Shown: positions 23,574 to 33,376, counted from the stretch's first letter. The stretch is DNA of 45,224 nt from an uncultured Prevotellaceae bacterium (GCA_900317635.1 ONHN01000018.1:1-45224); one strand, 5' to 3'. The notes: generated by a model not told the origin, from the letters alone. Translations and numbers: made by a program.

Positions 23574-23614
23574 TTCGGGCTACGCACGCGCATCCTTGCA
23601 GTGTGTAGCCCGAA
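23574..23614 (+). terminator. Hairpin after pnp
   Basis: TTCGGGCTAC and GTAGCCCGAA form a perfect 10-bp stem around a 21-nt loop, 42 bp after the stop codon. It is followed by TTGTATGTG, so the U tract is weak. Confidence 0.6.
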
Positions 23615-23698
23615 TTGTATGTGCATGCCCTGTCGAGCGTATCAAAGCAAAAGAAAGTGATTTTTTTCAATACGGAACGCTTTACGACAAAAAAAGCG

Positions 23699-23707
23699 TA
23701 AATTTGC
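23699..23707 (+). promoter_or_regulatory. Promoter of mnmG
   Basis: TAAATTTGC fits TAnnTTTGC exactly and lies 22 nt before the mnmG start codon. No good -33 box was found. Confidence 0.55.
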
Positions 23708-23728
23708 AACTTGTTCGAGTCATTCCTT

Positions 23729-25609
23729 ATGCTTAAGTCAGATTTCACATACGATGTCATTGTTGTCGGCGCGGGACACGCTGGCTGTGAAGCTGCACAC
23801 GCCGCCGCGAAGATGGGAGCGCAAACGTGCCTCATCACGATGGACATGGACAAGATAGCACAAATGTCGTGCAACCCTGCCATCGGCGGTATAGCAAAAG
23901 GACAAATCGTTCGCGAAGTGGATGCCTTAGGCGGACTGATGGGCGTCGTGGCCGACAAGACGGCCATTCAGTTCAAAATGCTGAACCGCTCCAAAGGCCC
24001 CGCCATGTGGTCGCCCCGCGCACAGTGCGACCGTATGGCCTACAGCGCCACGATGCGCCAAAGCCTCGAAAACACCGAAAACCTGCAAATATGGCAAGAT
24101 GAAGTTGTAGAATTGCTTGTAGAGAATGACAAAATTTTAGGCATTCGAACGCTATGGGGTCACACCTTCGAAGCAAAAGCCGTTATTATCACCGCAGGAA
24201 CCTTTCTTAATGGTCTTATGCACGTTGGTCGCAAGCAGGTAGCAGGTGGAAGAGCAGGCGACAGCGCGTCAACATTTCTATCAAATTCAGCTCGCGAGAT
24301 TGGCTTAAAATCGGCGAGGATGAAGACGGGTACGCCTGTGCGGATTGACAAGCGGTCTGTTAACCTCCATTTAATGCAAAAAGACGAGGGCGAAGCTACC
24401 AGCAACCGCTTTTCGTTCATCACCGAGGGCCGCCAACTGCCCCAACTGCCTTGTTGGACATGTAGCACGAACGCAGCGGTTCATGCCGTTTTGCGCAACG
24501 GCTTAGCCGACAGCCCACTCTACAACGGACAAATCCGGAGCATCGGACCGCGATATTGTCCCAGCATAGAAACAAAAATTGTCACCTTTGCCGAGCGCGA
24601 CGCACACCCCCTCTTCCTGGAACCCGAAGGTACTAATACAAACGAGATGTACCTTAACGGTTTTTCCAGCAGTCTTCCGTTGGAAACGCAGATAAATGCC
24701 TTGCGCAAGATTCCTTGCTTTGAGCACGTACGCATCTACCGCCCTGGCTACGCCATAGAATACGATTTCTTCGACCCAACCCAACTCCGCCACTCGCTGG
24801 AAACGAAACAAATTGAAGGTCTCTTCCTTGCTGGTCAGGTTAACGGCACCACGGGCTACGAAGAGGCCGCTGGCCAAGGATTGATGGCTGGTATCAACGC
24901 CACGTTGCGTTGCAAAGGCGAAAAACCTTTCGTGTTGCGCCGCGACGAAGCCTATATCGGCGTACTCATCGACGACCTTGTGACGAAAGGCGTTGACGAA
25001 CCCTATCGTATGTTCACCTCACGCGCAGAGTTTCGCATTCTTCTACGTCAAGACAATGCTGATGTTCGCCTGACGCCCTACGCCATGCAATACGGGCTGG
25101 CTGACGCGCACCGCACAAGCGTTTTCACGGCAAAGAAAAAGGCAACAGAGGAACTCATTCGGTGCTGCAAGGAAGTATCTATTCGTCCTGAGAAAGCTGC
25201 TCCATTGTTAGAAGCACTAAATTCCTCGCCACTGCAAGGCAGCTGTAAGGCGAGCGAACTTTTAGCCCGCCCTGGCGTAACGCTAACGTCGCTGCTTGAA
25301 ATATCTCCCGCCTTAAAGCGCTTTGCTGACAACATCAGCGAGCGCAAAGAAGAAATACTTGAAGCTGCCGAAGTTGAGATTAAATACGCTGGCTACATCC
25401 ACCGCGAACGCTTACAAGCCGAAAAGATGCAACGTTTGGAGGAGATCCGCATTCGTGGCCATTTCGACTACGCCTCCATCCATCAACTTTCCACCGAAGC
25501 GCGTCAGAAACTCGCCGCCATCAATCCCGAAACACTCGGTCAAGCATCCCGCATTCCTGGCGTATCGCCCTCCGACATCAGCGTATTGCTTATCCTCTGC
25601 GGGCGATAA
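23729..25609 (+). CDS. mnmG: tRNA uridine-5-carboxymethylaminomethyl modification enzyme MnmG (GidA)
   Basis: 626 aa from ATG 23729 (MLKSDFTYDVIVVGAGHAGCEAA). A TTG six codons earlier is less likely because it lies within about 5 nt of the expected transcription start. The FAD-binding GAGHAG motif is at about residue 14. The family blocks CNPAIGGIAKGQ, KGPAMWSPRAQCDR, PCWTCSTN, RPGYAIEYDF and GYEEAAGQGLMAGINA are all present, and the C-terminal helical region carries YIGVLIDDLVTKG and GYIHRE. It works with MnmE to modify U34 of several tRNAs. Its neighbours apt, uvrC and dtd follow in the same direction. The parS-like site lies just after it. Confidence 0.97.
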   Translation: MLKSDFTYDVIVVGAGHAGCEAAHAAAKMGAQTCLITMDMDKIAQMSCNPAIGGIAKGQIVREVDALGGLMGVVADKTAIQFKMLNRSKGPAMWSPRAQCDRMAYSATMRQSLENTENLQIWQDEVVELLVENDKILGIRTLWGHTFEAKAVIITAGTFLNGLMHVGRKQVAGGRAGDSASTFLSNSAREIGLKSARMKTGTPVRIDKRSVNLHLMQKDEGEATSNRFSFITEGRQLPQLPCWTCSTNAAVHAVLRNGLADSPLYNGQIRSIGPRYCPSIETKIVTFAERDAHPLFLEPEGTNTNEMYLNGFSSSLPLETQINALRKIPCFEHVRIYRPGYAIEYDFFDPTQLRHSLETKQIEGLFLAGQVNGTTGYEEAAGQGLMAGINATLRCKGEKPFVLRRDEAYIGVLIDDLVTKGVDEPYRMFTSRAEFRILLRQDNADVRLTPYAMQYGLADAHRTSVFTAKKKATEELIRCCKEVSIRPEKAAPLLEALNSSPLQGSCKASELLARPGVTLTSLLEISPALKRFADNISERKEEILEAAEVEIKYAGYIHRERLQAEKMQRLEEIRIRGHFDYASIHQLSTEARQKLAAINPETLGQASRIPGVSPSDISVLLILCGR

Positions 25610-25628
25610 ACACAAAATAGGTTTTATT

Positions 25629-25644
25629 TGTTTCACGTGAAACA
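25629..25644. other. parS: parS-like ParB-binding site
   Basis: The 16-mer TGTTTCACGTGAAACA is a perfect palindrome and an exact match to the bacterial chromosomal parS consensus bound by ParB/Spo0J. It lies in the 72-bp gap between mnmG and apt, 38 bp before the apt start codon. A ParB nucleoprotein complex could load here. Such sites usually cluster near the replication origin. No parA or parB is in this window. Confidence 0.85.
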
Positions 25645-25681
25645 TTCACCGCTACTACAAGCCTCAAAACACATAGCCATT

Positions 25682-26215
25682 ATGAATAAAGACTTACTGG
25701 TGCGCAATCTGCGAAACGTTCCTGACTACCCTATTCCTGGCATTCAGTTCAAGGACGTGACTACACTCTTTAAGAACAACGAGTGCATGCAGGAGATGCG
25801 CAAAGCACTTTACGAATACTATAAAGATAAAGGTATAACGAAAGTGGTAGGCATCGAGTCGCGCGGCTTCGTGATGGGAGCTATATTAGCAGCCGATCTG
25901 GGTGCTGGGTTTGTCATGGCGCGTAAGCCAGGAAAATTGCCAGCCGAAACAAGGCGCGCTGTCTATAACAAAGAATATGGTAAGGATAGCATCGAGATAC
26001 ATACGGATGCTATATCAGAGGGCGACGTGGTACTGATACACGACGACCTGCTGGCTACGGGTGGTAGCATGAACGCCGTATATAAACTATGCGAAGGTTT
26101 CAAACCTGCACGCATCTACATCAATTTCCTCATCGAACTACGCATGGAGGGCCTACATGGGCGCGAACAATTAGCAGGGAAAGACCTAATGACGCTGATT
26201 GAATTAACAAAATAG
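25682..26215 (+). CDS. apt: Adenine phosphoribosyltransferase
   Basis: 177 aa. The ATG at 25682 (MNKDLLVRNLRNVPDYPIPG) is the start. A TTG-initiated frame from 25628 would run through the parS-like site and is not family-like. It has the usual Apt landmarks: VPDYPIPGIQFKDVTTLF, GIESRGFVMG, the substrate loop ARKPGKLPAETR and the PRPP motif VLIHDDLLATGGS. It converts adenine and PRPP to AMP (purine salvage). It is followed by uvrC after one base, so the two are almost certainly translated from one mRNA. Confidence 0.96.
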   Translation: MNKDLLVRNLRNVPDYPIPGIQFKDVTTLFKNNECMQEMRKALYEYYKDKGITKVVGIESRGFVMGAILAADLGAGFVMARKPGKLPAETRRAVYNKEYGKDSIEIHTDAISEGDVVLIHDDLLATGGSMNAVYKLCEGFKPARIYINFLIELRMEGLHGREQLAGKDLMTLIELTK

Positions 26216-26216
26216 C

Positions 26217-28052
26217 ATGAACAAAGAAGAGCGCAGCAAACTCAACGAATACCTAAAAGGTATTGTCAACAACTTGCCCGAATCGCCTGGATGCTACCAA
26301 TACATTGGCGAAACGGGCAAAGTGATTTATGTGGGTAAGGCAAAGAACCTCAAACGCCGCGTCAGCTCTTACTTTACCAACCCACGACAAACCTACAAAA
26401 CGTCGCACCTCGTACCGAAAATTCGCGACATACGCTACGTTGTGGTTAAGACCGAAGAGGACGCACTGCTGCTGGAAAACAATCTCATCAAAAAGTACAA
26501 ACCTCACTACAACGTCCTGCTGAAAGACGACAAAACCTACCCCAGCATAGCCGTTACGAACGAATACCTTCCGCGCATCTTCAAAACGCGCAACAGGAAA
26601 GCGCGCGGTGCCACCTACTTCGGACCCTATAGCCACGTACCTACCATGTACGCCTTGCTCGATCTTTGCCGCAAACTCTACCGGCCCCGTCCGTGCCAAA
26701 AGATAATGTCGCAAGAAGGTGTGGAGGGAGGTAAATTTGACGTTTGCCTTGAATACCACATACACAACTGCGGTGCCCCCTGTTGCGGCAAGCAAAGTCG
26801 CGAAGACTACCTGCAAGCCATTGAAGCCTGCAAAGATATCCTGCGTGGCAATACGGCAGAACTACAGCGCAAACTACGGGCCAAGATGACACTCCTGGCC
26901 GAAGAAATGCGCTTTGAAGAGGCCGAACTGCTCAAGCGCCAATACTTGATGATTGATAGCTATCGTGCTAAGAGTGAGGTTGTTTCGTCAACCATTCACA
27001 ACATCGATGCCTTCAACATAGAAAGCGAAGAAAAAACGGCGTATATCAACTATCTGCACGTCGTAAACGGCTGTATCACACAGGCTTTCACCTTTGAATT
27101 TAAGAAACGATTAGACGAAACGGACGAAGAACTGCTGGCCTTAGGCATCGTAGAGATGCGCACACGTTATGGCAGTCAGACGAAAGAGATAGTCGTACCC
27201 TTTCAGGTTGACCTCCCCGAGGACTATGCCGTGCAGACTATTCCGCAGAAAGGAGATAAACGCAAGCTGCTTGAGCTGGCAAAACTCAACGTGAAGCAAT
27301 ATCGCTTCGACCGCCTGAAACAGGCCGACAAACTAAATCCGGAGCAAAAAAGTGTGCGCTTGATGAAAGAAATTCAGCGCGACTTGAGCCTACCCTCCAT
27401 GCCTCTTCGCATCGAACTCTTCGACAACTCCAACATCCAGGGCGAAGATGCCGTGGCGGCCTGCGTGGTGTTTGAAAAGCTAAAGCCTTGCAAGAAAGAC
27501 TATCGAAAATATATCATCAAAACCGTTGTAGGCCCTGATGATTACGCTTCGATGAAAGAAGTGGTGCGCCGTCGCTACACGCGCTTGCGCGATGAAGGCA
27601 CCACTCCCCTACCCGACCTCATCATTGCCGATGGCGGTCGCGGACAGATGGAGGTCATCCGTCAGGTTATGGAGGACGAATTGCAGCTCCACATTCCTAT
27701 AGCAGGCCTTGCCAAAGACGACCACCACCGCACGCGCGAACTCCTCTATGGTTTCCCGCCGCAGGCGGTAGGGATGAAGGCCGACAGCCAGCTCTTTCGC
27801 GTGCTGACGCAGATGCAAGACGAGGTGCACCGTTTTGCCATCACCTTCCATCGCCAGAAGCGCAGCCGCCGCCAAACGCGCAGTGTGCTGGACAACATAA
27901 AAGGTATTGGCGAAAAGACTAAAGAGCTGCTAATAAACCGCTTAGGAAGCGTGAAGCGCGTGCAGGAAGCCTCGCTCCAACAGCTCCAGATTATTCTTGG
28001 CATCCAGCGCGGCCTGAAATTGTTTGAAGCCTTACACCCCTCAAAACCATAA
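26217..28052 (+). CDS. uvrC: Excinuclease ABC subunit C
   Basis: 611 aa. The N-terminal GIY-YIG nuclease (SPGCYQYIGETGKVIYVGKAKNLKRRV, about 18-98) makes the 3' incision. A UvrB-binding UVR segment lies at about 205-240 (LRAKMTLLAEEMRFEEAELLKRQ). The RNase H-like endonuclease with IELFDNSNIQGEDAVAACVVF and DLIIADGGRGQ makes the 5' incision. The C-terminal helix-hairpin-helix region (LDNIKGIGEKTKELLINRLGS) binds DNA. It acts in nucleotide excision repair with UvrA and UvrB. It starts one base after apt, and dtd begins 3 bp after its stop. Confidence 0.97.
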   Translation: MNKEERSKLNEYLKGIVNNLPESPGCYQYIGETGKVIYVGKAKNLKRRVSSYFTNPRQTYKTSHLVPKIRDIRYVVVKTEEDALLLENNLIKKYKPHYNVLLKDDKTYPSIAVTNEYLPRIFKTRNRKARGATYFGPYSHVPTMYALLDLCRKLYRPRPCQKIMSQEGVEGGKFDVCLEYHIHNCGAPCCGKQSREDYLQAIEACKDILRGNTAELQRKLRAKMTLLAEEMRFEEAELLKRQYLMIDSYRAKSEVVSSTIHNIDAFNIESEEKTAYINYLHVVNGCITQAFTFEFKKRLDETDEELLALGIVEMRTRYGSQTKEIVVPFQVDLPEDYAVQTIPQKGDKRKLLELAKLNVKQYRFDRLKQADKLNPEQKSVRLMKEIQRDLSLPSMPLRIELFDNSNIQGEDAVAACVVFEKLKPCKKDYRKYIIKTVVGPDDYASMKEVVRRRYTRLRDEGTTPLPDLIIADGGRGQMEVIRQVMEDELQLHIPIAGLAKDDHHRTRELLYGFPPQAVGMKADSQLFRVLTQMQDEVHRFAITFHRQKRSRRQTRSVLDNIKGIGEKTKELLINRLGSVKRVQEASLQQLQIILGIQRGLKLFEALHPSKP

Positions 28053-28055
28053 CAA

Positions 28056-28508
28056 ATGCGTGCAGTTATACAACGTGTTAGCGAAGCCAGCGTAAGCATT
28101 GCTGGAAACATACATGGCAGTATTGGCCAAGGCCTACTCATCCTCTTGGGTATAGAACCTGCCGACACCCGCGAGGATGCCGATTGGTTGATAAAGAAGA
28201 TTGTCAACCTCCGCATCTTCAACGATGCTGACGGCGTAATGAACCGTAGCCTGACGGACGTAGGCGGACAGTTGCTTGTGGTGAGCCAGTTCACGCTCTT
28301 TGCCAGCTGCAAAAAAGGCAACCGACCCAGCTACATCCGTGCCGCTGGCCACGACATAGCCGTGCCCCTCTACGACTACTTCATCGGGCAAGCCGCCACC
28401 CTAAGCCGCCAGCCCGTAGCCACGGGCGTTTTCGGAGCCGACATGCAGGTAGCCCTCCTCAACGACGGCCCCGTCACCATCTGCATCGATACGAAAAACA
28501 GAGAGTAG
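28056..28508 (+). CDS. dtd: D-aminoacyl-tRNA deacylase
   Basis: 150 aa, the usual size. Starts [15 protein letters not shown] and has the two diagnostic motifs: [20 protein letters not shown] (SQFTL) and [12 protein letters not shown] (GPVT, the chiral proofreading cis-proline loop). It hydrolyses D-amino acids and mischarged glycine from tRNA. It is the last gene of the mnmG-apt-uvrC-dtd run, 3 bp after uvrC. In related genomes as I recall, a MazG-like gene and deoC come next. Here those lie 14.5 kb further on. Confidence 0.95.
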   Translation: MRAVIQRVSEASVSIAGNIHGSIGQGLLILLGIEPADTREDADWLIKKIVNLRIFNDADGVMNRSLTDVGGQLLVVSQFTLFASCKKGNRPSYIRAAGHDIAVPLYDYFIGQAATLSRQPVATGVFGADMQVALLNDGPVTICIDTKNRE

Positions 28509-28854
28509 GCACAACTACATGAATGGTGAGACATATTGAGCGCAACGCCCGTTTGCTGGAGAAAAGCGACCCTCAATGCAACGTCGCTGCATAAACCATG
28601 ACTATACGCAGCGGTGTATATATATGATCACTATGGTGACAGAAGGTCGCCAGCCACTTCTTGCAACTCTCAGCGGCACAAGTGCCATGCCCAACCTACG
28701 CCTAACAGCACTGAGCGAAAGAGTTGCTATGTGCTGGAAAGTCTACCCTCTAAAACTAAAAGCTGTGCTGTCGTTTTTGTTTCAAAGAAAATATACTATC
28801 TTTGCAAACGGAATAATATGCTTACTTACGTGTTAGCAATAATATCTTATCACC
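28509..28854. other. Gene-free gap before the beta-galactosidase gene
   Basis: 346 bp. Apart from the promoter at 28797 I see no gene, no strong hairpin and no repeat. Short open frames here lack protein-like composition. Confidence 0.6.
28797..28805 (+). promoter_or_regulatory. Promoter of the beta-galactosidase gene
   Basis: TATCTTTGC matches TAnnTTTGC. TTTG at 28776-28779 is a possible -33 box with 17-nt spacing. The start codon is 50 nt downstream. Confidence 0.65.
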
Positions 28855-31800
28855 ATGAATAAAACCTGTAAACGACTGATGGCTATTGCCGCTATCACCC
28901 TGCCCGTAGCCGCCGCCGCGCAACCCCTTGGCGGCTATTTCTACGGCACCGACGCAGCCCCTTCGGGCCACGAATGGGAAAGTCCCGACTCGCTGGCCTA
29001 CAACAAGCTGCAGCCCCACGCCTATTTCTTCAACTTTGCCGACAGCGAGACAGCCCAGCGCGTTCTGCCCGAACATGCCAAGTACGTGATGAGTCTGACC
29101 GAGAAACGCTGGCGTTTCCACTGGGCCAAGCAGCCCTCCGAGCGTCCTCAAGACTTCTTCCGCACCGATTTCGACGACTCTGCATGGGCTGAAGAATGGG
29201 TGCCCATGTCGTGGAACATTGCGGGTCGCCAAAAAGACGGCACGTGGAAATACGGACGTCCTATCTACTCTAACCAGCGCGTCATCTTCCAGCACAGCGT
29301 GCGCGAGGGCGACTGGCGCGGGGGTGTCATGCGCAAGGCACCGGCCGACTGGCTCGTCAGCGAGTTCCCCAACGAGGTGGGCTCCTACCGCCGTGCCTTC
29401 ACGGTGCCAGCCGAATGGAAAAACCACGAAGTTTATATCAACTTCGACGGTGTTGACTCGTTCTTCTACCTTTGGATTAACGGCAAGTACGTAGGTTTTG
29501 CTAAAAACTCGCGCTGCCTGGCCGAGTTCAACATCACGCCCTACCTCAACACGAAAGGCGACAACATCGTGGCCGTAGAGGTTTATCGCAACTCCGACGG
29601 TTCGTTCCTCGAAAGTCAAGACATGTTCCGCCTGCCAGGCATCAATCGCGCCGTTTATCTCACGGCCAAACCGCGCGTACAAGTCAGCGACATCGTGGCC
29701 ATTCCTTCCTACGAAGACAACCACTTCACCCACGCCGTGCTCAACCTCTCGGCCAACGTTGAAAACCACACGAAGAAGGCTACCGACGTTAGCATCGACT
29801 ATGCCCTCTACGAAGTAGCCCTCTACGGCGACAAGACCACGCCCGTCAGCGGCCTCACAGCTAAGACGCAGAAAGTCAGCGTAGCAGCTGGCGGCACCTA
29901 TAACCTCAATGTTGAACTTCACGCTGGCGATGCCGTGAAGGCCTGGACCGCCGAACGCCCCCAGCGCTACGTCATCGTGGGACAGCTGAAGGACAAGAAG
30001 GGCAACGTCTTGCAAACCTTCTCAACCTACACGGGCTTCCGTCAGGGCTACCTGAAAGAAACGACGGCTGCCGACGACGAATTCGGCATGGCGGGGCGCT
30101 ACTTCTATCTCAACGGTAAGCCCATCAAAATGAAGGGTGTCAACCGCCACGAAACCAGCCGCAACAATGGCCACGCCATCACGCGCTCGCAAATGGAGAA
30201 CGAGGTGATGCTCATGAAGCGCGGCAACATCAACCACGTGCGCAATTCCCACTACCCCGACGACCCCTACTGGTACTACCTCTGCGACAAATACGGCATT
30301 ATGCTCGAAGATGAAGCCAACATCGAGAGCCACGAATACTACTACGGACGCGAAAGCCTTAGCCACGTCAAGGAGTTCCGCAATATGCACGTAGCCCGCA
30401 ACATGGAGATGGTGCGCGCCCACGTCAACCATCCCTCCATCCTCATTTGGAGCCTTGGCAACGAAGCCGGCCCTGGACAAAACTTCAAGGCTGCCTACGA
30501 TGCCATTAAAGCCTTCGACACCTCACGCCCCGTGCAATACGAGCGCGACACGAAGTCCGAAATCGTCGATTTCTACTCCAACCAATACCCCTCCGTTGCT
30601 TTCGTGAAGCAGGCCTGCGAAGGCAAGGTCAACATCAAGTACCCGATGCACATCTCCGAGTATGCCCACTCCATGGGTAATGCCGTGGGCAACCTCGTTG
30701 ACTACTGGGAAGCTATCGAAAGCTCTAACTACTGCATGGGCGGTGCCATTTGGGACTGGGTGGACCAAGCCATGATGACCTACGACCCCAAAACCGGAAA
30801 GACCTACAACGGCTACGGCGGCGACTTCCGTGATAAGCCCAACGACGGCACGTTCTGCATGAACGGCATCATGCGCCCCGACTTCTCCGCAAAGCCACAG
30901 TTCTACGAAGTAAAGAAGGTGTATCAAAACGTGGGCGTACGCCTCGTGGACAGCAAAACGCCTACCCTTGAAATCTTCAACAAAAACTACTTCACCGACC
31001 TCTCCGACTACAACGTCTATTGGAACCTCGTCAAGAACGGCGAAGTGGTGCAGGGCGGAAGAACATGCGACGTTGACGACGACCACAGCAGCTACACCCT
31101 TGGCAAGTACTACACCGAGCGCGTGGGCGTTATCAATAACGGACGCCACATGCTCACGCAAACGTTGCAGCCCATTGAAGGTGCCGACAAAATAGGTCCG
31201 CGCGCACGCCAGCAGTTCCGCTTGCCTATCAATACCGCAGAGCTCGACCCCACCGCCGAATACTTCATCGAAGTGCAGTTCTGCCTCAAAAAAGGCATGC
31301 CGTGGGCCCAAGCGGCTTATGCACAAATGGAAGAGCAGCTGCCCCTGCAACTCGGCACTGCACCCAAGGCTCAACCCGCCACGGCTACCGATAAGCCACA
31401 GCTCACAGCCGACGACAAAGCCATAACCGTCAGCGGCAACGGCTTCGAAGCCACCTTCTGTAAAGCGTCGGGCTCCCTCGTTGGCCTGCAATACGGCGGT
31501 ACGCAAATGATTGCTGAAAACGGCGGTCTGCGCCTCGACGCCTTCCGCGCTCCTACCGACAACGACAACTGGGCTCGCAACGAATGGATTGCCGCTGGCC
31601 TCGACCGCCTGAAGCATCACGCCACAGCGTGCGAAACGAAACAACTTTCCGACGGCAGCATCGTCCTGCGCTTTGCCGTAGAGAGTAAGGCCGACCACGC
31701 CACACGCCTGCAATACATCAACCGCGACCGCAACCCCGAAGACTCCTACAGCGTCCTCGAAGACCCCTCACAGCCCAACAGCTTCCAGTTCTCCTCCAAC

Positions 31801-33033
31801 CTCGTCTATACCATCTTCCCCGATGGTACTATCGACGTGCAGAGTGCCATTACGCCCTCCAAGGCATCACTCGAACTGCCGCGCATAGGCTACACGCTGA
31901 CTATGCCCACCAGCTTCACGCACTATAAGTACTACGGCCGCGGCCCCATCAACAACTACGCCGACCGCAAAACGGGTCAGTTTGTTGAAGTTTACGAACA
32001 CCGCATAGGCCGCCTCGGCTACGACATTCCCCTACCCCGTCCGCAAGCCATGGGCAACCGCGAAGAAGTGCGCTGGTGCGAGCTGACCAATGTTAACGAA
32101 GTGGGTCTTGCCTTCACGCCCACGGCCAACAGTGCCCTGGCCGCCGACGCTCCCCTGACGATGTCGGCCTCTGCCCTTCCCTGGTCGCAACAAGAGCTGA
32201 TGGGTGCCGCCCACCCCTTCCAACTGCCCGAAACAAGCGGCACCGTGCTCCACCTCGATGCACAGGTGACGGGTCTTGGCGGCAACAGCTGCGGACAAGG
32301 TGGCCCTTTCCGTTCCGACCGTGTGCGCGGCTCCTATAGCTTCGGCTTCACCATTCGCCCCGCAGCAACCAAAGCCGACTATCGCACGACCTACAACGCC
32401 GTTGAGCAACCCGTCCTTGCCACGCAGGACCGCCTCGGCAACGTCACCCTCTCCACACCCGCGCAAGGTGCCACCATCCTCTATAGCCTCAACGGTGCAC
32501 CCGAAAAGCAGTACACCGAACCCTTCAACTTCCGCGAAGGCGGCGAACTGAAGGTGCGCACAAAGGAGAGCAAGACGGGCTTTGCCTACAGCTACCACTT
32601 TGCCGAAATACCTAAAACCGTGCCCCTCGAAGTTATCTACACCAGCAGCTTCGAGCCAGGCGAAGGCGAAGCCGCCCACCTCACCGACGGCAACGAAGCC
32701 ACCATCTGGCACACGCAGTACGGCGTAACGCTCGCCAAGTTCCCCCACTGGGTTGACTTCGACGCTGCCGCCACGCAAACCATCAAGGGCTTCGTCTATA
32801 CGCCCCGCAAAGACAGTCCTAACGGCTACGTGAAAGACTACGAAATCTACGTCTCCGACGATGCTCAAAACTGGAAGAAAGTACACGCCGCCTCCTTCAA
32901 ACGCGAAGGACAGCCCCACAAAGTACTCTTCGCCCGGCCCGTTCGCGCACGCTACATCCGCTTCTATGCCCTCAACGAGCAAGGCGGTGCAGAATACGCC
33001 AGCGGCGCAGAGTTCGGCATCATCGTCGAATAG
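28855..33033 (+). CDS. Secreted GH2 beta-galactosidase with C-terminal discoidin-like domain
   Basis: 1392 aa, with a signal peptide at about 1-22 (VAAAAQ). It has the LacZ-like layout: sugar-binding jelly roll (about 60-235), Ig-like domain, TIM barrel (about 365-670) with KMKGVNRHETS, acid/base Glu537 in WSLGNEAGPG and nucleophile Glu602 in HISEYAHSMGN. A second Ig-like domain and the large C-terminal beta-sandwich of LacZ (FRAPTDNDNW, YGRGPINNY) follow. The last 150 residues add a chitobiase-like segment (ILYSLNGAPEKQYTEPF) and an F5/8C-type carbohydrate-binding domain (HLTDGNEATIWHTQYG, ARYIRFYAL). It probably removes terminal galactose from host or plant glycans in the periplasm or at the surface. 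No SusC/D pair is adjacent. Confidence 0.93.
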   Translation: MNKTCKRLMAIAAITLPVAAAAQPLGGYFYGTDAAPSGHEWESPDSLAYNKLQPHAYFFNFADSETAQRVLPEHAKYVMSLTEKRWRFHWAKQPSERPQDFFRTDFDDSAWAEEWVPMSWNIAGRQKDGTWKYGRPIYSNQRVIFQHSVREGDWRGGVMRKAPADWLVSEFPNEVGSYRRAFTVPAEWKNHEVYINFDGVDSFFYLWINGKYVGFAKNSRCLAEFNITPYLNTKGDNIVAVEVYRNSDGSFLESQDMFRLPGINRAVYLTAKPRVQVSDIVAIPSYEDNHFTHAVLNLSANVENHTKKATDVSIDYALYEVALYGDKTTPVSGLTAKTQKVSVAAGGTYNLNVELHAGDAVKAWTAERPQRYVIVGQLKDKKGNVLQTFSTYTGFRQGYLKETTAADDEFGMAGRYFYLNGKPIKMKGVNRHETSRNNGHAITRSQMENEVMLMKRGNINHVRNSHYPDDPYWYYLCDKYGIMLEDEANIESHEYYYGRESLSHVKEFRNMHVARNMEMVRAHVNHPSILIWSLGNEAGPGQNFKAAYDAIKAFDTSRPVQYERDTKSEIVDFYSNQYPSVAFVKQACEGKVNIKYPMHISEYAHSMGNAVGNLVDYWEAIESSNYCMGGAIWDWVDQAMMTYDPKTGKTYNGYGGDFRDKPNDGTFCMNGIMRPDFSAKPQFYEVKKVYQNVGVRLVDSKTPTLEIFNKNYFTDLSDYNVYWNLVKNGEVVQGGRTCDVDDDHSSYTLGKYYTERVGVINNGRHMLTQTLQPIEGADKIGPRARQQFRLPINTAELDPTAEYFIEVQFCLKKGMPWAQAAYAQMEEQLPLQLGTAPKAQPATATDKPQLTADDKAITVSGNGFEATFCKASGSLVGLQYGGTQMIAENGGLRLDAFRAPTDNDNWARNEWIAAGLDRLKHHATACETKQLSDGSIVLRFAVESKADHATRLQYINRDRNPEDSYSVLEDPSQPNSFQFSSNLVYTIFPDGTIDVQSAITPSKASLELPRIGYTLTMPTSFTHYKYYGRGPINNYADRKTGQFVEVYEHRIGRLGYDIPLPRPQAMGNREEVRWCELTNVNEVGLAFTPTANSALAADAPLTMSASALPWSQQELMGAAHPFQLPETSGTVLHLDAQVTGLGGNSCGQGGPFRSDRVRGSYSFGFTIRPAATKADYRTTYNAVEQPVLATQDRLGNVTLSTPAQGATILYSLNGAPEKQYTEPFNFREGGELKVRTKESKTGFAYSYHFAEIPKTVPLEVIYTSSFEPGEGEAAHLTDGNEATIWHTQYGVTLAKFPHWVDFDAAATQTIKGFVYTPRKDSPNGYVKDYEIYVSDDAQNWKKVHAASFKREGQPHKVLFARPVRARYIRFYALNEQGGAEYASGAEFGIIVE

Positions 33034-33065
33034 CACCAACCGAAACAGCCTTAAGGCCTATAAAC

Positions 33066-33105
33066 TCACGGCGGATAGTTGACACTTGTCAGCTATCCGC
33101 CGTGA
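33066..33105 (+). terminator. Hairpin after the beta-galactosidase gene
   Basis: A perfect 13-bp stem TCACGGCGGATAG/CTATCCGCCGTGA, with a further TGACA/TGTCA stem in the loop, 33 bp after the stop codon. It is followed by TATATAAAG, not a U tract. Confidence 0.6.
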
Positions 33106-33137
33106 TATATAAAGCGGGGGAAAGCTATAAAATAAAT

Positions 33138-33243
33138 GGTGCGCGAAGCGTACCAAACCATGCTTAACCGCGTACCGCCACGAGCGAAGCGAGGAGTGGT
33201 GCGCGGCAAGCCAACTACTATGCTCCAGTGCGCGAAGCGTACT
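33138..33243. repeat. Dispersed GC-rich hairpin family, inverted copies
   Basis: GGTGCGCGAAGCGTACC at 33138-33154 and AGTGCGCGAAGCGTACT at 33227-33243. The first is the reverse complement of the 20972-20988 element except for the loop triplet. The stems are 7 bp with one wobble pair. Confidence 0.65.
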
Positions 33244-33345
33244 GCACATCACGCAGACTCTATGCAAACAAAAAAATTACAGCGGACGCTACCAGGAAAA
33301 ATGAAATAAGTGGGACGAAAGTGCTGTCGTCTCTGCAGGAATTAC

Positions 33346-33354
33346 TAATTTTGC
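33346..33354 (+). promoter_or_regulatory. Promoter of the tRNA-Arg gene
   Basis: TAATTTTGC, an exact TAnnTTTGC match, 23 nt before the tRNA 5' end. No clear -33 element. Confidence 0.55.
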
Positions 33355-33376
33355 ACCCGCAACGAGCAACGTGCAC

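Noticed and set aside
22321-23967. A 548-codon minus-strand frame across pnp and mnmG
   Set aside because: It overlaps two certain genes and their intergenic hairpin and has no recognisable motif.
25628-25681. N-terminal extension of Apt from a TTG codon
   Set aside because: The extension is made of the parS-like palindrome. Apt homologues start at the ATG at 25682.
28576-28836. Small gene between dtd and the beta-galactosidase gene
   Set aside because: The open frames overlap the promoter, have no protein-like pattern and no clear start context.
28855-33033. Polysaccharide utilisation locus around the beta-galactosidase
   Set aside because: No SusC/SusD pair, regulator or other glycoside hydrolase adjoins it. 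The TonB receptor at 14077 belongs to a nuclease operon 9 kb away.
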